From positions 1 through 46,804 of the forward strand of contig JADFFS010000009.1 in NCBI GenBank assembly GCA_022568195.1: DNA of 46,804 nt, read 5' to 3'. The notes below the pieces were generated by a model. The model did no database searches, was not told the DNA's origin, and saw only the letters and a list, made by a program, of their open reading frames with translations. This DNA comes from Chloroflexota bacterium (GTDB lineage Bacteria > Chloroflexota > Dehalococcoidia > Lucifugimonadales > UBA3495). The position numbers were made by a program, and so were the translations under genes. Positions 28,601 to 36,522 of this stretch are shown here, piece after piece (position 1 is the stretch's first letter; every line of letters starts with the position of its first letter).

Positions 28601-28930
28601 ACCCGGATGGGCGCCGCCATCCGGCACGCCATAACCAAGCTGGAGAACCAGGACGCCAAGACCAAGATTCTCTTTCTCATCAGCGATGGCCGGCCTCAGG
28701 ACCGGGGTTACAGCCGGGAGGGCGTGGAGAAGGAATACGCCGTCCACGACACCCACATGGCCCTGCTGGAGGCGAAGCGTAAAGATATCACGCCCTTCTG
28801 CTTGACCGTGGACAAAGCGGGGCACGACTACCTGAAGTCCATGTGCGGCGATATGGGCTACGAGGTGCTGGGGGAGATTTGGGCACTGCCCGAGCGGTTG
28901 CCCATGCTCTACCGGAAACTCACGGTATAA
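25643..28930 (+). CDS. Giant NorD/CbbO-like VWA-domain protein with helical-repeat N-terminus
   Basis: 1095 aa; TTG start after GGAGGAA; MIDAS 'VFLLDMSAST', 'ILFLISDGRPQD'; helical repeats 'AVEFYKVGPQVARFLS...', 'AVAFFRASSSIVPNLR...', 'AAKFFEVSPDLVRSLP...'; 'THQVGHLEFGSFEFEFD'. Confidence 0.85.
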   Translation: MSTAPLPEVESELAKLPPAVLEAYREAAEAIKSAFGEEELAVWAKEGLAIGTQTVRSWESAVEFYKVGPQVARFLSFPSFMQWARCGTYLAQDSPTLAVAFFRASSSIVPNLRPQYIPRWAGLGRSLYKGTWKSSTLAAKFFEVSPDLVRSLPFWDVEVFASLVESLSYKSYDVAAECLVLGRDVLPAMGREREAFLSMARALIDGSWREVKTCLELVPRALQQVDENQTGRFLKLGERLAKVGLKDISRFMSDGTQALSRVPQGSQGYILDLCETLLAVSPEAVPPFLKSLTDVLDRITISQLDTWFGHGVALLKDNPESGIAFFKVESNTSVSILETLSSSLELDRVKGIIRLYCSALSGTGIDVLNTKELVRKNIGWIDEDTASTDGTKVFLPPIVDHYPSKEENFSWFKVVSTHQVGHLEFGSFEFEFDIPPTLFTDRRHDLEKEVLEKRVAIEAAQETVQEADHEMEAEDGGGQAAAFTDIGRFLHLFDNRRLVFDLFTVLEDCRLDYRIKVEYPGIKVAARRVEGDALASRPKIEELGLQEAMMELLVHMSLEQFTELPVPQEYKEAAEMLARILHLLRNAQATVEDTAEASLRAYEIISRLQNETQPEDEWQPEDLENPGEFSEEEYEALIDKLQAGMDASGESGEGESYDSPEPVDYRGDFKPEMVQILTRLQSDQGEDGEGQPISKEMLEQLLQETSELELDAEQGDINNSMSQFAQNLMKEAGTPPPNSQPGQGYGPLLHDDDQGGELESREPSTYVYDEWDFRAGDYKPRWCIVKEKQLEEGDTLFYNDALKNYTVLANHIRRQFELIMPENFKKIYRLNDGEDIDLNAALEAWCDLKMGVPPDEKIYWQRNRQRRDVAVVFLLDMSASTAEAIDEGRQMVDDRDAPDDPVEYMVWLRRRREGLVRRNYKRIIDLEKESTALLIQALESIGDTYGIYGFSGYGRENVEFYVIKDINESFSDRIKRRIDKITPLHATRMGAAIRHAITKLENQDAKTKILFLISDGRPQDRGYSREGVEKEYAVHDTHMALLEAKRKDITPFCLTVDKAGHDYLKSMCGDMGYEVLGEIWALPERLPMLYRKLTV

Positions 28931-28960
28931 CTTCGGTCCACCTAATCGGTGACACAGGCT

Positions 28961-28995
28961 TAGGGGTACCCCGATTTCACCGGGGCCGTACCCCT
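28961..28995. terminator. Hairpin between convergent VWA and cinA genes, containing a CCCCG/CGGGG palindrome
   Basis: TAGGGGTAC-CCCGATTTCACCGGGGCC-GTACCCCTA. Confidence 0.6.
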
Positions 28996-29010
28996 ATCTA
29001 TTCCAGGCAT

Positions 29011-30255
29011 CTATTTCCGGTGCCCGTCTCCGGCCGTAATCAGTTTGCGCAGCTCGATCAGCGCGTTGTTGGATACACGCCGCTTGATGGTGATCCTGCG
29101 GGGTGGCACCCGAAGCTCCATCTCCTTGAGTTGGCCCATTCCCTCAATTGACAGGTATGCCAGCCCCGGTGGCCGGCTTTCGTCGGGCGAGGGATGGGTG
29201 GCGCCGGTGATGCCGATGCCGAAGTCGGCGCCCAAACGCTGCCTGATCGCGCGGGCCATGGCGTTGGCCGTTTCCTGGCTGACCTCGCCGTAGCTCTCGA
29301 TTATTTCCGGGGGAACGCCGCTGGCGAAGTGCATCTCGTTGCTGTAAGCCACCACGCCGCCCTTGTAGTAGCTGGAGCTGTCGGGCACCTCGGTGATGGT
29401 GTTGGCCAGAAAACCGCCGGTGCACGACTCCATGGTAGCCAGGGTAAGACCCTTCTGTTTAAGTACTTGGCCCAGGGCCTGCTCCGGCGTTTCGTCGTCG
29501 TACCCCCAGATGTAGGGTCCCAGCCGGTCCGTGATTCCTCGTTCCACTGGGGCGATCATCGCCTGGGCAGTTCCTGTGTCCCTGGCTCGGGCGATGATCC
29601 GCAGGTGAATGCCGTCGGCTTTGGAATAAATCCCCAGATAGGGGTTCTCCTGGCCAAAATACTCGGAAACGATCTCGTCTATCGCACCTTCCGATAGGCC
29701 CATGGTCTTGATATTCCGGGTTACGGTTACCTCGTCCTTTACGATTTGCCGGAGACGGGGCTCCACCTCTTCTTCCCAGATGGGGTGCATCTCCCCGGGC
29801 GGACCGGGCATGGACACGATGATCTTTCCGTCCCGCTCGGCCCACCAGCCCGGAGCGGTGCCGTTACGGTTGCGAACGAACTGGGCGGAGGGAATCAGAT
29901 GGGCCTGTTTGATGTTCGTCGCCGGCATGGAAGCGCCGCGCCCCTGGAAATAGCGCTCCAGCTCTTGGACCACCTCTGGTTGAACAGTGGGCGTTTCGCC
30001 CAAGGCCTTGGCCACGCCCTCCCGGGTCAAATCGTCCTGGGTAGGACCCAGTCCCCCGGTGGTAAATATGATGTCGGAGCGACGCATACCCTGGGTAAAG
30101 GCGTTGGCCAGCATATCCAGGTCGTCGCCTATTATGGACACCCACTGAAGCTGGATTCCCAGGGCAGGCAGTCTTGCCGCAATCCAGGCAGCATTAGTGT
30201 CGGTCAGCTCGCCCATTAACAACTCGGTTCCGATGGAGAAAATTTCGGCTTTCAA
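29011..30255 (-). CDS. cinA: CinA-like competence/damage-inducible protein (MoCF-like plus nicotinamide-nucleotide amidase domains)
   Basis: 'KAEIFSIGTELLMGELTDTNAAWIA', 'TTGGLGPTQDDLTREGVA', 'LATMESCTGGFLANTITEVPDSS', 'GADFGIGITGATHP'; TTG start at 30255 with GGGAGGG upstream preferred over the ORF start. Confidence 0.9.
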   Translation of the reverse strand: MKAEIFSIGTELLMGELTDTNAAWIAARLPALGIQLQWVSIIGDDLDMLANAFTQGMRRSDIIFTTGGLGPTQDDLTREGVAKALGETPTVQPEVVQELERYFQGRGASMPATNIKQAHLIPSAQFVRNRNGTAPGWWAERDGKIIVSMPGPPGEMHPIWEEEVEPRLRQIVKDEVTVTRNIKTMGLSEGAIDEIVSEYFGQENPYLGIYSKADGIHLRIIARARDTGTAQAMIAPVERGITDRLGPYIWGYDDETPEQALGQVLKQKGLTLATMESCTGGFLANTITEVPDSSSYYKGGVVAYSNEMHFASGVPPEIIESYGEVSQETANAMARAIRQRLGADFGIGITGATHPSPDESRPPGLAYLSIEGMGQLKEMELRVPPRRITIKRRVSNNALIELRKLITAGDGHRK

Positions 30256-30273
30256 AGAATCCCTCCCGTATAC

Positions 30274-30312
30274 AACCAGGAGCGCCTCGATCGCATCGGG
30301 GCGCTCCTGGTT
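30274..30312 (-). terminator. Intercistronic hairpin between the DUF4340 gene and cinA
   Basis: AACCAGGAGCGCC (30274-30286) / GGCGCTCCTGGTT (30300-30312), 13-bp perfect stem; loop carries a CGATCGCATCG palindrome. Confidence 0.55.
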
Positions 30313-30337
30313 TTGTGCCACAAAGAAGCTGGCTCTG

Positions 30338-31321
30338 TCAACCCGGTCCTGGAGTGGCTTGCTCAGTAGCGTAAGGCGGGTTGGCCACCAAATCCTCAAT
30401 CAGCTTGGCGCGAGCCAGGGGCATGGCGTACAATTCGGGCTCGTCCACCACCCGGGCGTACCGGTGCTCTCCATCGGGAGTTAAACTGCCCAGATAGAAA
30501 TGGGTCTCGGCGCCCGCGCGAAATCCCAGCCGCACTGAAGTCTCAGGCGGTTCCAACCCGTATTGCGCAGGATTTTCAAGTTCGTCCAAGAGGATCTGGC
30601 TAACCCTGGGGCCGCTTAGAAAGGTCGGCGTGTCGCCCCATCTGTCCGGGTCGGTGGGCAATTCGCTGTTATCGTCCACGATGTACCAAAGCCTGTCGTT
30701 CTTTTGGCCGTAGGCAACCGTCTCTTCTTTGTCCGTCACCTCGATATATACCAGTTCGTCGACCTCCACTTGGAAAAGGCGCAGGTAGGGTGGCTCGGTC
30801 GCCAACCTGTTGATTACCCGGCCCCAGATTTCCGGGACCGAAAAGAGCTGGGGGTGTCCGGCCAAGCGGGCGTATTGGTTATTCTCGTCGGGTGTAGTTA
30901 TGCCCATGTGAAACTCGAAGCTCTGCCCGTCCCGGTCTGTCACTTTAATCACCGAAAGCGGCGGGTCCAGGCCATATGCCGCGGGGTCCTCGATGGTGTC
31001 GGCCAGGGCCCGATTGACCCGGGGACCGCTCAACAATAATGGGGTCCCGCTCCATTTATCCAGGAAAACCGGAATGTCCGGGTCGTCGGGGTCGTCGGGG
31101 TCGCCTTGAATCACCCAACGAATGCTCCCGGGTTTCTTGTCGTAATTTACCGTTTTCCCGCCATGGGTGATCTCGATGTGACTCATGGTGTCTTCCGACA
31201 TGCGATATAACCAGGGTTCGTCCGGATCACGGTCGCTGGACGCAGTCAGACGGACCACCAAAAAGGTGCCCCCAAAGAGTAGCAACACGGATACAAGCAG
31301 TATCGACAGTCGTATATTCAT
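30338..31321 (-). CDS. DUF4340-domain protein with internal duplication
   Basis: 'MNIRLSILLVSVLLLFGGTFLVVRL' membrane anchor; two copies of '(T/S)FLSGPRV(N/S)..L.D..E(D/N)PA.YGL(D/E)PP..' and 'G..TPD.(N/H)(Q/R)YAR....P.L(F/Y)..P'. Confidence 0.75.
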   Translation of the reverse strand: MNIRLSILLVSVLLLFGGTFLVVRLTASSDRDPDEPWLYRMSEDTMSHIEITHGGKTVNYDKKPGSIRWVIQGDPDDPDDPDIPVFLDKWSGTPLLLSGPRVNRALADTIEDPAAYGLDPPLSVIKVTDRDGQSFEFHMGITTPDENNQYARLAGHPQLFSVPEIWGRVINRLATEPPYLRLFQVEVDELVYIEVTDKEETVAYGQKNDRLWYIVDDNSELPTDPDRWGDTPTFLSGPRVSQILLDELENPAQYGLEPPETSVRLGFRAGAETHFYLGSLTPDGEHRYARVVDEPELYAMPLARAKLIEDLVANPPYATEQATPGPG

Positions 31322-31386
31322 ATCTCGTTCCCGTTAGCTGGCCGCCCTATCTGGCTGGTGGAGGCCTATCGGGTGATTTCCTTTGC

Positions 31387-33231
31387 TTATCTCCGGACCC
31401 ACCACACGAACGCGGCCATCAAGGCCAGCAGCCCGGGCAGAAAGAGCCAGGAAGACCAGCGGACAAAGCGTTCTTCGTTGCGATTGAGGTTGAACTCGCG
31501 GAAGGTGAAAGCCTTGTCGCGAATCGAAACCAGGGAGAAGTCGCCCAGCAGATAATTGGTGGAATTAAGGAAAAGGTCTGCGCCGCTGCCTCGCCCGTAA
31601 AAGCTGTTGGCAAGGAAGTCCGAGTCGCCGAAGACCACCAGCCAGGAAAACTCCGAATCCGCCGGTTGAGTCGCGGGAGCCGGGCTACCCACGGGCCCCA
31701 GTCCCCTGACCAGCACTACAGGAGAAAAGGGTCCTTTGCGGTCGGCGTCTTCGCCCTCGGTCACGGGTTCCGTACGTTCCGGGTCGTCGATAAGATAGCT
31801 TTCGCCTGAGGTCGCCGCCAGGGGCAAAGTCAGTCTCAGACCGTCGTTCAACAACCCCAAGGCGGTAGCCCCAGGCATGAAGCTGACCTGGAGGGGCTCT
31901 CCCCTTGGGAGAATAATCTCGGCGGGCGCTTGGGGATTGTAGGCCGCCAGCCGCAGGATGTTGGGGTTCCCCGGCACCGACCGGCTGAGGTCCAGAATGT
32001 ACCCTTCATCGACAATGACTCCCCATCGGATCAGGAAGTTTCGGAAGGTCTGGTCGGTCTCGCTCTCCGCCAAGAAAATCATCCGCCCGCCCTCGCGGCG
32101 AGGTGTGCCGTCCCTGTTTTGGCCTTGGAGAAACAGGTCCAGGACTTCAGCGTGAGCCTCGGGCAATTCTGCGGTGGGTCTGGCTATTACCATCAGCGCG
32201 GCGTCTACGGGGACATCCACCTCGGCTTCGACGGGGTCCCAGCGAAGAACCTCCACGCGGTAGTTGTCCTGCTCCAGGCCGGTGCGTAGCTGGCTATAGC
32301 CATCGGCAGAAGTGCTCTCGATGCTGCGCTGCCCGTGGCCGCTGAGGAAGTAAATTACCTTGCGTTCCTTACCAGTGGCCACCAACATGCTGGTGACCAG
32401 GTCTTGCTCCAACTGGCTGTAGGCCTGGTCTCTGGGTGAGACCACGTCGAACTTTTCGGTATCGGTGCCTTCCACCACCACCGATTCGGAAACGAAGTCG
32501 ATGGGCCTGGCGCCAAAGTACTTGGCGGCAACGTCGGGTTTCAGGTCCGGGTCGACAATCCGGTAGCTGAATTTACCCGTCCGGGCGGAGAACTCTTTGA
32601 GGGTGTCCTCCACCTTGAGGCGCCGCATGATTTGCCCAGGGTCGTTCCCCAATTTGCTTTTATAAAAGGCGGTGGCCCGTATCGGCTGGTCCAGCTCCTT
32701 CAACAACTCCTTGGTGCGGTTGGCCAGGCTGAATTGATTGGTGGCGGTAACGTCCATGCGGCGGTTGTTTTCGAAGCCGATGATGCTGATTACGATAATT
32801 ATGCCGGTAAAGGCCGCCAGCATTATCAGCGAGTTGACCCCGTAGCGGCCGGTCCTGCTGATGAAGGCGGCGACTACCGAACTAAGGAATATCAGGGCCA
32901 CCGTTCCAATCAGGACGGCGCCAACGATAATGTCGATGATGCCGTACAGCCGCATTGAGGACACAAAGGCCACCACAATTGCCCCGGAAACCAAGGCAAT
33001 CACGCCGGCAATGACCATGGGTGTGCTAAAGGAGCCTATTGCGTCTAGGGCGGGCTCCAAGAAGCTGAACAGGGTTGGGGAGAGGACTTCCTCTTCAACC
33101 GGCTGGCGCGAGGTTGCTTGGGGTCCACCGCCGGGGGACCCGGCGCCCTCGGTTTCTGAGCTTGGGGAAGAGTTGGTCCGGTCCTGTTCTTCGTTCCCTC
33201 CCCCGGAAGGACCGCTGGTTTGCTGGCTCAT
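31387..33231 (-). CDS. GldG-family ABC-type transport auxiliary protein
   Basis: 'RRMDVTATNQFSLANRTKELLKELDQPIRATAFYKS', 'VIYFLSGHGQRSIESTSADGYSQLRTGLEQDNYRVE', C-terminal TM 'SWLFLPGLLALMAAFVWWVRR'. Confidence 0.85.
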   Translation of the reverse strand: MSQQTSGPSGGGNEEQDRTNSSPSSETEGAGSPGGGPQATSRQPVEEEVLSPTLFSFLEPALDAIGSFSTPMVIAGVIALVSGAIVVAFVSSMRLYGIIDIIVGAVLIGTVALIFLSSVVAAFISRTGRYGVNSLIMLAAFTGIIIVISIIGFENNRRMDVTATNQFSLANRTKELLKELDQPIRATAFYKSKLGNDPGQIMRRLKVEDTLKEFSARTGKFSYRIVDPDLKPDVAAKYFGARPIDFVSESVVVEGTDTEKFDVVSPRDQAYSQLEQDLVTSMLVATGKERKVIYFLSGHGQRSIESTSADGYSQLRTGLEQDNYRVEVLRWDPVEAEVDVPVDAALMVIARPTAELPEAHAEVLDLFLQGQNRDGTPRREGGRMIFLAESETDQTFRNFLIRWGVIVDEGYILDLSRSVPGNPNILRLAAYNPQAPAEIILPRGEPLQVSFMPGATALGLLNDGLRLTLPLAATSGESYLIDDPERTEPVTEGEDADRKGPFSPVVLVRGLGPVGSPAPATQPADSEFSWLVVFGDSDFLANSFYGRGSGADLFLNSTNYLLGDFSLVSIRDKAFTFREFNLNRNEERFVRWSSWLFLPGLLALMAAFVWWVRR

Positions 33232-33232
33232 G

Positions 33233-33946
33233 CTACCTCCACCTGCGAGACTCCAATGCCCGGATGGAGAGGAACAGGAAGAAGGCGGTGAAAGTAAGGT
33301 AGTAAACGATGTGTTTGGTGTCGATCACGCCGCGTTGGAAGTCGTCGAAGTGGCTTCTGATACCAATCTCGTTGACCACGGTGGCCGGGAAACCGGACAG
33401 GGCGCCGCCGGCGAGATCTGCGAAGAAAAGCACCAATAGGATGAACATGCCGACCACCGCGGCGACTATTTGGTTGTTGGTCAGCGTTGATGTCAACAGT
33501 CCGATGGACAGGGTAGCTGCGCCGTAGAGAGCCAACCCCAAATATCCCGACCAAATTGGACCTGGATCAGGATCGGCGAAGATCACCAGCAGGACCACGT
33601 AGTACGTGGTCAAGGCAATTGTCGCCATCAAGAAGGTGAAGCTGGCCAGGTATTTGCCAATGATTACCTCCCAGTCCCGAACCGGAGATGTGAGGAGCAA
33701 TTCTATGGTGCCGAGTTTCTGCTCCTCGGCCATTAGACGCATAGTCAGGGCTGGAGCCAGCAGTATCAAGATGATGGTTGCGCCCTGAAAGAAACTACTT
33801 AGGGAAGCTTCCGGGAAGGGGCTGCTCAAGTCTCGCACGAAGAAGAACCCGGTCAAAGCCAGGAACATCATCCCGACTATGTAAGCCACGGGGCTACTAA
33901 AGTAGATCTGGATCTCCTTCCAGGCTATTGCTTGGGCTGTGCGCAT
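33233..33946 (-). CDS. ABC-2 type transporter permease (GldF-like)
   Basis: 'AIAWKEIQIYFSSPVAYIVGMMFLALTGFFF', 'LAPALTMRLMAEEQKLGTIELLLTSPVRDWEVIIGKYLA'. Confidence 0.88.
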   Translation of the reverse strand: MRTAQAIAWKEIQIYFSSPVAYIVGMMFLALTGFFFVRDLSSPFPEASLSSFFQGATIILILLAPALTMRLMAEEQKLGTIELLLTSPVRDWEVIIGKYLASFTFLMATIALTTYYVVLLVIFADPDPGPIWSGYLGLALYGAATLSIGLLTSTLTNNQIVAAVVGMFILLVLFFADLAGGALSGFPATVVNEIGIRSHFDDFQRGVIDTKHIVYYLTFTAFFLFLSIRALESRRWR

Positions 33947-33948
33947 GG

Positions 33949-34917
33949 CTACAGCTCCTCGTGGGTGGTGAGCCGGAGGAAAATGTCTTCCAGGCTCATT
34001 CCGACCGACTGCATGCTCAGCAGGCTCCAGCCGCTGCTGATCACTGCCCGGGAGATTTCATCCCTCAGGTCCAGGCCTCTACGTATCTGGATAGTGTAGA
34101 TCTCCCGATCTTCAGAGCGTCGATGAGACACGTCGGTGATTCCCTCTACGCTACGGAGCACCGGCAGCACTTCGGCCACGGTGCCGCCGATTTCAATTTC
34201 CATGCGCTCCATCCCCTGCAAGCGGTCCGCCAGGTTGCTGGGAGTGTCTTCAGCCACGATTCTCCCTTCGTTTATAATCAGCACCCGTTCGCAAATGGCG
34301 CTTACTTCGGGGAGAATATGGCTGCTCAGGACCACGGTCTGCTCTTTGCCCAGGTCCTGAATCAACTTGCGGGTTTCCACCACCTGAATGGGATCTATGC
34401 CGATGGTGGGCTCGTCAAGGACCAGCACCTCGGGCTCGTGGATGATGGCCTGGGCTATGCCGACACGCTGGCGGAAACCTTTGGAGAGTTTACCGATAAA
34501 GGTTTTGCGGTACTGCTCCAATCGGCAGACATCGATGACGTCGTTGATCCTTCGTTTGATGGCCCGGGGCGCCATTCCTCTCAAGGTGCCCATGTACCTG
34601 AGATAATTGGTAACGGTCATGTCCGTGTACAGCGGGACCGTCTCCGGCAAGTAGCCTATCTTGCGCCGAACTTCCAGAGATTTCTCAACGATGTCGTAGC
34701 CGTCCACCGTTACCTTTCCTCTGGTGGGAGGCATATAGCCGGTGAGAATCCTCATGGTGGTGGTTTTGCCGGCCCCGTTGGGACCGAGAAACCCCAGGAT
34801 TTCCCCGCGTCTCACTCCGAAGTTAACGTCCTGGATGGCGGGGTGAGGTCCGTAGTAATGGGTCAACCCCGTGACTTGAATCATATCCGGAGCTTGGTCC
34901 GTAGTTTGGGTCGTCAT
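33949..34917 (-). CDS. ABC transporter ATP-binding protein (GldA-like)
   Basis: 'GFLGPNGAGKTTTMRILTGYMPPTRGKV', 'LSKGFRQRVGIAQAIIHEPEVLVLDEPTIGIDP', 'VVLSSHILPEVSAICERVLIINEGRI'. Confidence 0.95.
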   Translation of the reverse strand: MTTQTTDQAPDMIQVTGLTHYYGPHPAIQDVNFGVRRGEILGFLGPNGAGKTTTMRILTGYMPPTRGKVTVDGYDIVEKSLEVRRKIGYLPETVPLYTDMTVTNYLRYMGTLRGMAPRAIKRRINDVIDVCRLEQYRKTFIGKLSKGFRQRVGIAQAIIHEPEVLVLDEPTIGIDPIQVVETRKLIQDLGKEQTVVLSSHILPEVSAICERVLIINEGRIVAEDTPSNLADRLQGMERMEIEIGGTVAEVLPVLRSVEGITDVSHRRSEDREIYTIQIRRGLDLRDEISRAVISSGWSLLSMQSVGMSLEDIFLRLTTHEEL

Positions 34918-35090
34918 CGGTTCACAATCCTTGGCAGCGAGAGGGTTGCAAGCGCAACGCCATTGAGTGACAATGATGCTGAGTCATCAAGATGATATTC
35001 CAACGGATTCCATTTGCCAAGGCGTAGGGTATCCCTTTAATTTGTTTTATTCGGTATCTCGACCTGGGCATTTGAAACATGGGAGGTAGG

Positions 35091-35522
35091 ATGCACCTGG
35101 TGATCGACGGCTTCCGCGGAGATCCCGCCAAAATGTGGGACGTTGAACTGGTCCGCGGCTTTTTGACCGACTGCCCCGATACTTTGGGAATGACCCGAAT
35201 CACCGAGCCCCGGGTGATTAGCTACGATGCCCCCAAGCTCGACGATTCTGGGGTTTCCGGATTTGTAATAATTGCGGAAAGCCACATCTCGGTGCATACC
35301 TTTCCCAACCGGAGCTACGTCAATATCGATATTTTCTCCTGCCAGAAATTTGACCATGTCCGAGCTCTGGAGGAGGCAAAGGGCCTCTTCGGCTTGCAAG
35401 AGGTTAAAACCTGGTTGCTGGACCGGGGACTGGAGTGGCTGGACGACCCCCAGGGATTGGCCGAGGTGCAAGCGCAACGGTCCGCCCTGGAAACCGGAGC
35501 GCCGAGTAGCCCCCGTGTCTGA
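35091..35522 (+). CDS. speD: S-adenosylmethionine decarboxylase (bacterial pyruvoyl type)
   Basis: 'ESHISVHTFPNRSYVNIDIFSC' cleavage-site region; GGGAGG 6 nt upstream of ATG 35091. Confidence 0.85.
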   Translation: MHLVIDGFRGDPAKMWDVELVRGFLTDCPDTLGMTRITEPRVISYDAPKLDDSGVSGFVIIAESHISVHTFPNRSYVNIDIFSCQKFDHVRALEEAKGLFGLQEVKTWLLDRGLEWLDDPQGLAEVQAQRSALETGAPSSPRV

Positions 35523-36447
35523 AACAGGTAGCTTTCCCTGGATTCCAGGCAACTTCCTGGCTCTTCCCCCAGACCAGTCCGACCTTGATGGCGCCGGGGT
35601 GGTGCTCATTCCAGTACCGTACGACAGTACGACATCATTCCGTTCCGGCGCCCGCGAGGGACCGGGCGCAATTATAGAAGCTTCTTATGGCCTTGAAGAT
35701 TACGATTGCGAGTTGGATTCGGATGTTTCCCTGGTAGGGATCCACACCACGCCGGCCCTGGAACCCCACATGGGGGGGCCCGCCGCCATGGTGCAACGGG
35801 TGCGCCAGGCCGTTGGCGCTTATACCGGCAAAGGGAAGCTGGTGGGCGTCTTGGGCGGGGAGCATTCCATCGCCACCGGTTCGGTGCAGGCCCACCTGGA
35901 GTCCCACCCAGACCTGTCGGTGCTTTACCTTGACGCCCACGCTGACCTGCGGGACAGCTATATGGGAACGCCCTGGGGACATGCGTCGGGCGCCCGGCGC
36001 ATCCATGAGATGTGCCCACTCGTATTGGTAGGGGTACGCAGCTTGGCCCTGGAGGAACGAGACTACATCCGGTCTGCATCCCTTCCTACCTTCTTCTGGC
36101 CTCCGCCCGGTGGCGACGGCCCCTCCATGATCGGCGAGATTTTGGACCGGCTGGGTTCGACGGTTTACATCAGCGTGGACCTGGATGTTTTGGACCCTTC
36201 CATGATGTCGGCGGTGGGGACCCCCGAACCCGGGGGGATGGACTGGTATCAATTAACAGCACTGTTGAAAGGTGTCGCGGAGTCGCGACGCATCGTGGGC
36301 TTCGACGTGTGCGAGCTCTCTCCTAGTCAAGGGGTGGCAGCATGCTCTTATATAGCGGCGAAGCTGGTCTACAAACTGTTGGCCTACGCTACCCTGTCTT
36401 ACGATGGGGCATTGGCTGGCGACGGGGGATTGGCTGGGAAAGGGTGA
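35515..36447 (+). CDS. speB: Agmatinase / ureohydrolase family protein
   Basis: 'LGGEHSIATGSVQ', 'VLYLDAHADLRDSYMGTPWGHASGARR', 'VYISVDLDVLDPSMMSAVGTPEPGGMDW', 'VGFDVCELSP'; GTG start at 35515 overlaps speD by 8 nt. Confidence 0.92.
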   Translation: MSETGSFPWIPGNFLALPPDQSDLDGAGVVLIPVPYDSTTSFRSGAREGPGAIIEASYGLEDYDCELDSDVSLVGIHTTPALEPHMGGPAAMVQRVRQAVGAYTGKGKLVGVLGGEHSIATGSVQAHLESHPDLSVLYLDAHADLRDSYMGTPWGHASGARRIHEMCPLVLVGVRSLALEERDYIRSASLPTFFWPPPGGDGPSMIGEILDRLGSTVYISVDLDVLDPSMMSAVGTPEPGGMDWYQLTALLKGVAESRRIVGFDVCELSPSQGVAACSYIAAKLVYKLLAYATLSYDGALAGDGGLAGKG

Positions 36448-36522
36448 GGCCCGGCTAAATCCGTCGGTTCCGGTCCGTGGTCAAATCCATCACTAGAACC
36501 AATTCAACTTGAAAACGAACAA

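Noticed and set aside
33928-34995. 355-aa plus-strand ORF
   Set aside because: Fully antisense to a convincing ABC ATPase; composition is typical of shadow ORFs in high-GC DNA.
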